64,000 bases of DNA from contig NC_084805.1 of assembly GCF_963583255.1 (NCBI RefSeq), positions 6,312,327 to 6,376,326 of the forward strand. Reading direction: 5' to 3'. Every line of letters starts with the position of its first letter. The first letter of the stretch is position 1. A program made the position numbers and the translations under genes. Below, one piece after another: positions 35,419 to 45,104 of this stretch. Under the pieces are notes generated by a model, which saw nothing but the letters and a program-made list of their open reading frames with translations, was not told the DNA's origin and searched no databases. The stretch is from Pyrus communis. Taxonomy: Eukaryota; Streptophyta; Magnoliopsida; Rosales; Rosaceae.

Positions 35419-35806
35419 GGAGATGCTAGCAATCTTTTGAGTAGAACCTTCTCATTTTTCTTTTTTTCGTTATCATTTTAATCTTCCAATTTCGTTTGAT
35501 GATTAATTTTTTTTAATTGTTGGGTTATATTTTATAGATTAACTTTGAAAAAGTTCAATCAAATAAGAAATTCTTCAAGCATTCAATTAACGTTTTAAAA
35601 TTTCAGTTTTTAAGTGAAAAATATGATTCATCTATTTTATTGAAAAATTGTTATGCAATTAAACAATTTTAGATTTATTAATTTTTTGCACAAATGATCT
35701 TTAAGAGCGGCCTAAATATCAAATGAGAATGTCCAAATAAGATGAGAATTACAGTTGAAAAAGTAGAACGAGAATGTTTAAATAAAAAGATTGCTAGTAT
35801 TCTCTT
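35419..35806. mobile_element. MITE-like element with CTAGCAATCTTTT ends
   Basis: Left end GGAGATGCTAGCAATCTTTT; right end AAAAGATTGCTAGTATTCTC is nearly its reverse complement. About 390 bp, AT-rich, no coding sequence. The flanks do not show a clear target duplication. Confidence 0.6.
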
Positions 35807-36004
35807 AACGTTAATTAAGCATACGTCCAACTTGTTTATATTTTAACCCAAAAGAGTATCCCCATTTAACTCACACAGGTTTTAAATTAAAAATTAAAAA
35901 TAATTTCTAACTGGACGATCTACGATGAACGGACACGATTGATTGATCATCCGGATTCTCACAAAGAGGATCCGGAGAGGATCCTATTCCAATAAATATT
36001 AAGC

Positions 36005-36121
36005 AGATGACGTTTTATGCCCGTGGCGGAAAGTAATAATGCATATGCATCTTGGTACGGGTTCAATCCCTACTGATCCCCTAACAATTAACAATTTAAC
36101 CCACTAACTCTATCGTTTGTC

Positions 36122-36155
<34 letters not shown>
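36005..36155 (+). mobile_element. SINE-like element A
   Basis: Contains GGGTTCAATCCC, close to the pol III B-box consensus GGTTCGANTCC, followed by a unique 3' part ending 'ctctatcgtttgtcc' and a long poly-A (36121-36156). The A-box is less clear ('gcccgtggcgg'). The same 3' end is found at 37225-37340 and, more distantly, at 47630-47735. Confidence 0.6.
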
Positions 36156-36157
<2 letters not shown>

Positions 36158-36267
36158 AAGATTTAAATAAATATATAAGAATACCTTCATTTAAAATTTC
36201 TTACATTTCTAGGGTCAAAATTATCAATCACATTTTCAAAATCAAGCTCTGCAACATTTCATTATTA

Positions 36268-37215
36268 GGGATGAGCAAAATATCCACGAGTATGGATAAC
36301 CGTGGTTACTCGTCCGTTTAAAACTCATTTTAGAAAAAAATAAATGGTTATGTGTATAATTATTTATTCGTGAAATTTAAATGTTTCATTAGAGGTATCA
36401 TCCACAATTATAAATGGATACACATTTAACTGTTCATTTTAACATATGTAAAATAAAAAAACTAAAAATCCTAAAATGGTTCGACAGTTCGATAGACTCG
36501 CGCTGGTCATCTCTCTCATCTCCGCCTCTCTCTCGTCTCCGGGTTGGCACCTGAACCCGCATCCACGACGGATTTTCAAACAGATCATCTGTCTGTGTGA
36601 CACGTGTGAATAATACCATATCACTACGACAATACCTGGTGTGAATGACTTCAACCTATTGTCGTTTTTTTTTTTTTTTTTTGTGGCAAAGTCCATACTG
36701 GAAAGGAATCTGTATGCCATTATATCCCATTTTTAATTTTTACTGCTAAATTATTCTAAGGGAACAGCAACAACTCCTATTACCTGTCTCTCTGCAAGAC
36801 TTGCAGTGCCATCTAGTTGGAATTTGATCAAAATTCAATAGAGAAATAACAAAATAAATGAAAGCAAATCTGAATCCCAAAATGAAATGGTACAGTGAGT
36901 CGGCTAAAAACATAACAATGCATGAATGATCATGAACGAGTAACTTTAACACTGCTTTAATTTTTAAATATATAGTTAATCGTTCATGCATACAATGCAT
37001 TAAGGATCATGATTCGTCTGATACCTAATGAACGACTAGCCTTAACACATAATGAACGATTGAACGTTATCAATGTAGTAACGGGTAAATGGATAAAAAA
37101 AGGATAAATGGTAAAAAAGGGTAAACGGGTAAATGGGTAAACAGATATACGGTTACGGTTAAATGGGGATACAATTATGGGTACGGTTAACCGTTTATAA
37201 ACGCTTATGGGTATG
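36268..37215. mobile_element. Possible non-autonomous hAT-like segment
   Basis: Begins TAGGGATGAGCAAAATATCC with many 'ggtta/cgggtaaa' phrases concentrated at both ends, the subterminal pattern of several plant hAT-like families. It lies between the two copies of a SINE-containing direct repeat. No transposase, and the ends do not form a clean TIR, so this is tentative. Confidence 0.35.
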
Positions 37216-37224
37216 AGTATAACA

Positions 37225-37340
37225 AGAATTAAATACATATGCACCATGATACGGGTTCAATCCCTACTGACCCCTAATCCCTAACAGTTTAACCCAGTAA
37301 CTCTATCGTTTGTCCAAAAAAAAAAAAAAAAAAAATTAAA
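37225..37340 (+). mobile_element. SINE-like element B
   Basis: GGGTTCAATCCCTACTGACC B-box region, 'ctctatcgtttgtcc' and poly-A (about 37316-37335), as in element A. The 100 bp after the poly-A tail are also shared with element A (36157-36262 against 37336-37440), so the two are a duplication of one locus and not independent insertions. Confidence 0.6.
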
Positions 37341-37536
37341 ATAAATATATAAGAATACCTTCATTTAAAATTTCTTCTTACATTTCTATGGTCAAAATCA
37401 TCGATCACATTTTCAAAAATCAAGCTTTGCAACATATCATACTTAGTGCACAAGATTTGCCAATCCATTTAGCGTTTCATATGTCATATTTGACCTAATA
37501 TAAGTTTTCAATAACTTCAGTCGAATTATCTTTTAT

Positions 37537-38096
37537 TTTAGTTTCTTGTATTCTAAAAGAAATGAAACTAGGTTAAGAACTTAAAAGATACTTGAAGTGA
37601 GATTGAGAAAGGCGTAATGTATGATTAAATGCTTTTTGTTGGATCAACAAATGTTGAGCCCTGTAAATGTGTTGTCAACCCCCAAGAAAAGGACTCGTAA
37701 CCAAGCTGGGAAAACTTAAAAAGTAAAGCCTTCCAAGAAAGAAAGGGATAATCAAAGAAAAGAGTAAGGTATGAAGAAATAGTAAAGTCTATGAACAAAA
37801 GATTACTTTCTTGTCTTGTGACTTTCCTGCTTTTAGTACGATTACGATTCGTTTCTTGAACTTATAATATGCAGAGAAGAGTTGAATCCCAGAGAAAACC
37901 AGATTCCAAGGCATTTCGACCGGAGTAGTGGCAATGCCTATCGATCCGGTTGAAGGAAGATGCATGCATTGTGGTGTTACTTATTTCCCATGCTTTATAT
38001 CCATATACGTACATATGACCTTTATTTTTGGATAACAAGTTGTAAAAGTTGATTTCTCACTCACACTGAAAGGCAAAGAGTCTTTGATCATTGTCA
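37537..38096 (+). promoter_or_regulatory. Promoter region of PCBER gene 1 (duplicated at 40.8-41.5 kb)
   Basis: The stretch directly before the ATG at 38097 is repeated, diverged, downstream of the same gene at 40779-41478. Shared phrases include 'aggttaagaacttaaa', 'gactttcctgctttt' and 'cctatcgatccggttgaagg'. The block 'atttcgaccggagta' is kept in both. Confidence 0.7.
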
Positions 38097-40253
38097 ATGG
38101 ACTTCTCAGCTATCCACTTATTCCTCATCTCCCTCGGAACCCTCTCGCTCGCCTTCTTTCTCAAACTCATCCCATTCCGATTCCCCCCAATCCCATTCCG
38201 GATGGCATCCAAGTCCAAAATCCTCTTCATCGGTGGCACCGGCTACATCGGAAAGTTCATTGTCGAGGCCAGCGCCAAGGCCGGCCACCCCACCTACGTT
38301 CTGGTCCGAGAAACTACCGTGTCCAACCCGGCCAAATCCAAAGTCATCGAGAACTTCAAGGGTCTGGGCGTCAACTTCGTCCTGGTTTGTAAAATTAAAA
38401 TCATTTTCTAGCCTTTTAATCCGATTAGCCAATTGGGTTTTGCTTGATTTGTTATTTTTCTTATTTTTATTTTTTTTATATAATTTGCAGGGTGATCTGT
38501 ACGATCACGAGAGCTTGGTGAAGGCGATCAAGCAAGTCGACGTGGTGATCTCGACGGTGGGGCATGCGCAGTTGGCTGATCAGGGCAAGATCATTGCTGC
38601 CATAAAAAAAGCAGGCAATGTTAAGGTGAAACTTCTGAATTTTTTTGGGTTACTCTGTTTTTTGTAAAAAAAAAAAAAATTCTGTAAATTGCGATTGTGA
38701 ATGTATGAATCGGGTTGCAGAGATTTTTCCCCTCGGAGTTTGGAAATGACGTTGACCGAGTTCACGCTGTTGAGCCTGCCAAATCGGCGTTTGAGACCAA
38801 GGCCAAGATTCGCAGAGCTGTGGAGGCTGAGGGGATTCCTTACACCTATGTGTCCTCCAACTTCTTTGCTGGTTACTTCTTGCCTACTTTGAACCAGCCC
38901 GGAGCTTCTTCCCCTCCTAGGAACAAAGTTGTCATTTTGGGCGATGGAAACCCCAAAGGTAAAAACCCATGTTGCACACACACGCACACAAATATGAGGA
39001 CATGGACACGCCGATTAAAATATAATACATATTACATACATTAAAAACAATATTTCGAATTCATAATATAACAAGGTGGTCGTGCTAAATTCGAGATGCT
39101 TCACATAGGATGCAACCAAGTGGCTAAGAAATTGAAGAGGGAGGCGCCATATTAGAGAAAAAGAGAGGACTGAAGTTAGGTTGAGGTTGGAGACTCTTTT
39201 AGGTTTTAATTTCCATATTTTCAAAGTTGCCCCAAAATGTTTTTTAAATTTAAAAAAAAGCCCAAGCCGTGTCTCACCTTGGTTCAAGCTATGTCTTGAC
39301 CGTGTCCAAGTCGTTTTGCATTCGAGTCATGTCTGGGGCGTGTCGGGGTGTCGGATTGTACACTTTGGGGTTTTGGTGTCTATGCAACCTAGGTAAAACC
39401 TAAAACTAAACCTTGGGTTTTGAACAAATGTATTTTCTGGGGTTTCATTTTATTTCAATTTACTGCACAAAATCCACTTTGGCTTTTGGTAACTTGTTCA
39501 GTAATGAGTAATTGCTATATATATGTGGGTTAGGCCAGTAGGTCAGAACTCTATGCACGCCCTTCTTGCACATAATTTGATGTGTGCATGCTTTTCTTGC
39601 AAGCAAATTTGATTTCTCCTTTGCGTAGAGTAGTATATAAAGGATTACTTTGTCAAAAGAAAAAAAAAAATGAGTAGTAGTTATGGGGTTGAATTTCTTT
39701 GGGTTGCTGCATGAAGCCCACATTTGCGTTTTCGAAAATGTAATGGGTTCGTTTTATTTGATTTGAAGCAATTTTCAACAAGGAAGACGACATTGGGACG
39801 TACACAATTAGGGCAGTGGATGACCCAAGAACCTTGAACAAAGTCCTCTACATCAGGCCACCTGCCAACGCCATCTCATTCAATGAGCTTGTCTCTCTGT
39901 GGGAGAAGAAGATTGGCAAAACCCTCGAGAGAATCTATGTCCCGGAGGAGCAGCTGCTCAAGAACATCCAAGGTTAGTGGCAATCATTGTCAGTCTGGGA
40001 ACAACTGATTTGAATTTTTTTGTTTGTTTCAAACATTTTGAGATAAATTTAAATTTGGTTGGTTTATTTTTGTGTCCTTTTTGCAGAGGCAGCGGTGCCG
40101 CTCAATGTGATACTATCAATTGGTCACTCGGTTTTTGTGAAGGGAGACCACACTAACTTTGAGATCGAGCCCTCATTTGGCGTGGAAGCCACAGCTCTTT
40201 ACCCTGATGTCAAATACACCACCGTCGATGAGTACCTCAACCAGTTTGTCTGA
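38097..40253 (+). CDS. PCBER: Phenylcoumaran benzylic ether reductase / isoflavone reductase-like, gene 1
   Basis: Five exons: 38097-38384, 38491-38625, 38721-38958, 39769-39972, 40087-40253. From the usual start MASKSK (ATG 38202) the product is 308 residues, the family's normal length. PCBERs are NADPH-dependent reductases that cleave the benzylic ether of dehydrodiconiferyl-type lignans/neolignans. The Rossmann motif GGTGYIG is at residues 11-17 and the catalytic-site lysine lies in FETKAKIRR (about 133); the C-terminus is YPDVKYTTVDEYLNQFV. An upstream in-frame ATG (38097) adds 35 residues, starting MDFSAIHLFLISLGTLSLAF and ending in a Pro/Arg-rich hinge; the same extension is open in gene 3. 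Because it is the first ATG I give it as the start, but the 308-residue form may also be made. A 426-bp insertion lies in intron 3. Confidence 0.9.
38965..39390. mobile_element. hAT-type insertion at the exon 3 splice donor of PCBER gene 1
   Basis: AGGTAAAA occurs at 38957-38964 and again at 39391-39398; the intervening 426 bp are absent from gene 3, whose intron reads straight through this point. An 8-bp target duplication is typical of hAT elements. The insert ends are weakly inverted ('tgttgcacacac' against 'ggttgcatagacac'). The duplication covers the GT donor, so the original donor remains intact next to exon 3. Confidence 0.6.
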
Positions 40254-40778
40254 GATTTGAAAGGATGTTGCTGGTTTTATACGAGTGAAACTGGCTACCT
40301 TTACAAATAAGTAGTAGGTAGTTTGGTGATTTATGTTATCTCAGGATGTGTGGAAATAACTAGTATATTGGGACAGCTGCTTTCCCCTTGTGTTATCTTG
40401 TTTGTTGAATTCTATGTGCTTACCTTTTGTTAAATGATAGAAAAGACATGGGTTCTATATTTCTTCCCTCCTAATTCTGGGTTTTTTTTTTTGAGTTAGC
40501 TAGGGTTCCAACTTCTTGTACCTTATTTAGCTATCGACATTGAATATGGTCGTACGTGGAGATACAACACATCTATCTCTTTTCCGTTGGAAGGCTCTTC
40601 AATACACAATTTCAAGGCATGTTAGATCATCCATAATGGGGGATACATAATGCCTTGAAACGAGCCTTTCATAAATCAGAATGAAAATTATTTAGTTTTG
40701 ACAGAAGATGTAAATAATAATGTGATCTCAAAGGATGTAAATAATAGAGAGCCTTGCGTAGATCATGAGGCTCTCTTT

Positions 40779-41478
40779 TTTTAGTTTCTTATATTCTGAA
40801 AGAATTGAAACCAGGTTAAGAACTTAAAGATACTTGAAGGGAGATTGAGAATGAGAGAATGTTGTTTGCACGCTAGGTTTGGGAAAGAGGGAGGTGTAAT
40901 GTATAATTAAATGTTTTTTGTTCGATCAAATATATATTCCGTTTGGACCCGTACACTATACTAGAATTGAATCCTTATAAATAAAAAGAACACAATATTG
41001 AGCTCTAAAATTTAGCTAGTGCCCCCTTTCACCCTTGCTTAGAAACGGCCCTGCAAATGTGTTGTCAACTCTCAGGAAAAGGACTCGGCCTTCCAAGAGA
41101 ATAGGGATAATCAAAGAAAAGAGTAACGGATGAAAGAAATGGTAAAGTCTATGAACAAAATATTTTTATTTTGTCTTATGACTTTCCTGCTTTTTGTGCA
41201 ATTACGATTTGTTTCTTGAACTCATAATATACAAGAAAAGTTGAATCCTAGAGAAAAAAAAAAAAAAAAAAGAGGAGAAAACCAGATTCCAAGGTATTTC
41301 GACCGGAGTAGCAGAAATGCCTATCGATCCGGTTGAAGGAAGATACATGCATTGTGGTATTTTTGTGAATCTTAATCCTCTCTCTATCAGCTTCTTGTTA
41401 TTTCCCATGTTTTTTATCTTTATATACATACATATGACATTTATTTTTGGATAAGAACTTGCAAAGTTGATTTCTCGC
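40779..41478 (+). other. Promoter copy of PCBER gene 1 without a gene
   Basis: This block matches 37537-38060 in order, ending at 'gttgatttctc', about 40 bp short of where the ATG should be. No PCBER coding sequence follows. One insertion of about 115 bp (40925-41040) and a poly-A run interrupt the similarity. It looks like the left edge of a tandem copy whose gene was lost. Confidence 0.7.
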
Positions 41479-41753
41479 AACTTTTCTACTACTATTTGAA
41501 ATTGAAACAAATGGATTTGTAAGAGGTTTGATGAAGATTGTTCTTGAAAGAAACAAAATAAATCAATTGATAAAGATTGTTCTTAAAAGAAACAAAATAA
41601 ATCAAAGCACAGTGTAAATTTTGATGATTCCTCCTTATGGAGCTAATGAAGATTTTCTTATAAAGGTGAGATAGCAACTCCGTCTACTTAGTACTCTTAT
41701 TTGTCAGGTTTTTTGGTATGATTGACCACCCCTGGATTCAAATCATATGCTCG

Positions 41754-42072
41754 TGTTGAAAGAAGTACAGGGTTCAAGTTGCATCTGCAACTCTCCAGCC
41801 ACATTCACGTGTTGAGTTGCAGCCGCCACTTTGCATCCTTCTTCTTAATTCTAGGTTTTATGTTTTCCTAGTAACTTGTAACTTGGATCAATCAATTAGT
41901 CCATCTTGTAACTTGCAACTAGGGTTAGCTGTTTTATCTGTTGGTTTCTTCAGTGGCATGTCGCCCGAGTTTGTCCAATGGCTTTTAGCCTTGCTCGGTC
42001 TCTCTATATGAGCCCTCACTTGTAAATCAAACATATGATGAAATACACAAAAAAAATTTAATCCAGAATTCA
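41754..42072 (+). repeat. 5' LTR of Copia 1
   Basis: Begins TGTTGAAAGAAGTACAGG and ends CCAGAATTCA, immediately before the tRNA-Met primer-binding site. The end is set by the PBS; the start by the first TG that gives a plausible length (319 bp). No second copy exists in the window to confirm it. Confidence 0.55.
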
Positions 42073-44290
42073 ATATGGTATCAGAGCAGGAACCTTAATT
42101 GGCCTACTTCGGATTGATCCACTATTATTGTTCTTTCTTTTGTTTATTCAAAATCATGGCAGAAGAAAATCCTTTTAGTTCAGAGGCTACCAGTTCCTCT
42201 ACTTCATCTCCCAATGTAATTCATGGTAAGATCAATCCAAACCAAAGGTTGTGCTCAGTTTTGTTGTATGAATTCAACTACCTTCCTTGGTCTCGATCTG
42301 TGACTCTTGCCCTAAGGAGAAAATCGAAGTTAGGATACATCAATGGTAACATTGAACCTCCTACATCTACCTTTCATACATATGATGCATGGATGTGTAA
42401 TGATCAACTAGTTAAGTCTTGGGTTCTCAACTCCATGGAGCCCAAGTTATCTGAGCTTTTTAGTTACTCAGAAACTTCACATCTTCTTTGGGAAGCTATC
42501 AAGGAGATGTATGGAAGCAAAACCAATGCTGCTTGTGCTTTCCGGCTCAAAAAGAATTGCTAGTCTAAAGCAATCAAACCTTTGTTCAACACCTTGGGAG
42601 CTTGAAGACCATGTGGAATGAACTCGATTTGTATCGTCCACATACCACTGATTCTGCTATGCTTTTGAAGAGAGCTGATGAAGACAAGGTTTTCCAACTC
42701 TTAGCTAGTTTGGGATCTGAATATGAAGACAGTCGCAACCATCTCCTAATAACTCTTGAGCTTTCTTTCTTTGTGAATGTGTGCCATGCTGTTTAACGAG
42801 AAGAAACTCCCAGGAAAGTGATGAGCGTTGATATCAAGCCTAACTTAGAGGCTAGAGCTTTCTCTGTCAACCACAAGCCAACTGGAGACAAGCAGCAGTT
42901 CAAGGGAAAAAAATCAGAATGGTAAGAATGGAAGTGCACCTACTGCAATAGAGGTGGTTATGTGAGGAAGAAGTGCTGGATCTTGCACCCATAATTGAGG
43001 CCAAAGTTTGAGAAAGAGAACAAGTTCTCGAGAGATGCCAAAGGTCCTTTCAATAGTCACTCACAAGCTCACACACCCAAAGCATATCATGCAGCCAGCA
43101 CACCAACTGATGGACTGGTAAACTTCACTTCAAATCCAGTTGCCTTAATTAATGAGTTTGCTTCTTACATCCAAAGGAAGAAAGGGAGCAATGAGAGTTA
43201 AGAAAGTGTGCCACAAGGAGATATCCCAGGTATAATAAGTGCTCTTTCAATAGCTCTTAATATAAATACTTTCCATGTTTTTTTGGATTATAGACTCAGG
43301 TGCCATTGACCATATGACAAATAAGTCATCTAGCTTGCATGATTTTTAACCCTTACATGAACCTAGTCATGTGTCTATAGCCAATGGTAAGGGGGATCGT
43401 GTCTTAGGCAAATGGAAAATCAATTTAATGGGTGATAAAGGGAAGTCAACTACATTTTTCATTCCTTCTTTCCCTTTTCAACTTCTATCCGTTGGAAGAA
43501 TCACAAATACCCTAGACTGCCTTGCAATTTTCTCCCCTCACAATGTTGTTTTTCAGGATCGAGTCACCAAGAGGAAGATTGGTGAAGGGATCTACTTAAA
43601 TGTTTTGTACCATATGTCAAAGGATTTCAATGTTGTCTAAGAGTCCCTTGCCAGCTTAAGCATCGCACAAGAACACCAACTTTGGCATCAACGTTTAGCT
43701 TACCCCTCACAACCATTGTTGCCCTTTTTGTTTTCAAATATTTGTAAAGATTCACATGACTGTAAAACATGTCAACTCTCAAAAGCCACTAGGCTTCCTT
43801 TTGTAACATCCAAGTCTAGAACTAGCAAATTATTTGAAATAGTTCATTTTGATGTATAGGGTCCTTCTAGGATTGAATCATTTGAGGGTTATAGGTACTA
43901 TGTTACCTTTGTTGATGATTACTCTAGGGTTACATGGTTGTAGCTTTGAAGTTTAAGAGTGAAGTGTTTGATGCATTTAAGGATTTTCACAAGCTAGTTA
44001 CAAATCATTTCTTTACTAAAATACATACATTACGGTCAGACAATGGCATTGAGTATACATCTATCAAATTATAAGCACACATGGCATTATGCACCAAACC
44101 AGTTGTGTGGGACACCACAACAAAATGGTGTAGCCGAGAGGAAGAATAAAGATTTAATTGGAGAAAACTAGGTCTCTAATGTTCCAAATGAATGTGCCTA
44201 AAAGGTTTTGGTCTCAAGGAATTCTTGCAGCCACCTACATAATTAACAGATTTCCAAATAGTGTGTTGAATTCTAGGGTCTCCATATGAA
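41754..44290 (+). mobile_element. Copia retrotransposon 1, 3' truncated
   Basis: A 5' LTR (41754-42072, TG...CA) is followed after 3 nt by the primer-binding site TGGTATCAGAGC (42076-42087), complementary to initiator Met-tRNA. Then come gag (from about 42099: YLPWSRSVTLALR, then YGSKTNAA), a CCHC-type knuckle with Tyr in place of His (CTYCNRGGYVRKKCW, about 42931-42975), a protease (WIIDSGAIDHM, about 43286), the gag-pre-integrase region (LLSVGRITN) and integrase core motifs (CQLSKA, FVDDYSR, LRSDNG, GTPQQNGVAERKN). It breaks off near 44285 inside integrase; there is no reverse transcriptase or 3' LTR. Several in-frame stops and shifts are present. Confidence 0.85.
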
Positions 44291-44579
44291 GTCTCTAATG
44301 TTCGTTTTAATGATTTTTTGTCGTGTAGTAGTTAAGGTGGCTGTTTATTAACGGTTATAGTCAAGGGGCATGGGCCGTAATTTAGTTGGTCCGTTTTTTT
44401 TTTTTTTTTTTGTTGTGCTTGAGTTTATGTTGTTTGGTTTTTTTTGTCCCTTCCTGAAATGTTTTAAAATATGTGGAGTTGCATGAAATATGGTATATAT
44501 TTGTGGCTCTATAAATAAGACTCCCTTACGTAAACTAATTTTTTTATATAATATATTCCGATAAAAATTTTATAATCTT

Positions 44580-44835
44580 CATTTAGGTACAGTAATTCAT
44601 TTGGTATATTTTAGTATGTCCAACGATACAAATATATAGGTACATTGCTTCAATATAATACATTTCAATACATACATTTCAGTACATATATTTCGATACA
44701 TTAATTCAATATAGTACATTTCGGTATTAACATTCAGGTATATTAATTCAATATAATACATTTCGGTAAATATATCTAGGTTCATTATAATATATGTTGG
44801 TACAAATATTTCAGTACAGTCATTTCTGTACACTT
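44580..44835. repeat. GGTACATTTC-type array (array 2)
   Basis: Repeated 'gtacatttcggta' and 'attaattcaatata' phrases; one clear unit is 42 bp (two consecutive copies beginning 'attaattcaatata'). Lies just after the Copia 1 truncation point and before the PCBER pseudogene. Confidence 0.7.
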
Positions 44836-45104
44836 ATGTGTTTACCTATTTATGTGTCACTAATTTCTTTTAATATTGTCTCATTTATGTTCATCTATAA
44901 TTGAAAGAACTAATATATTAAACAAAATTTGTACACTTTAGGGACTTAAATTAAATATGTAATCAAGCATCATTTTTTTTTTAAATTATAATCTTTTGCA
45001 AGAACTAATATTCATAAACCCCTTTTAAATTTATCTCCAAATGTTTAAAAATATCAATAAAATTCAAATCAGTTGTTCTCAGAATGACATTATTTGCCGC
45101 TAAC

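Noticed and set aside
36005..36155. The B-box region as a genuine tRNA gene
   Set aside because: No acceptor stem or anticodon arm can be drawn around it, and it ends in poly-A, so it is a SINE-like unit.
36268..37215. The direct repeats around this segment as LTRs of a small TRIM element
   Set aside because: The repeats contain an internal SINE with a poly-A tail and lack TG...CA ends, a primer-binding site and a polypurine tract.
38580..38987. 135-codon minus-strand frame opposite PCBER gene 1
   Set aside because: Covers exons 2-3 and introns of a well-supported gene in antisense; similar shadows appear opposite the other PCBER copies.
44486..44835. 78-codon minus-strand frame with repeated TEMYYIEL as a repeat protein
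   Set aside because: The amino-acid repeat follows from a 42-bp DNA repeat in AT-rich DNA; no start context or homologous domain.
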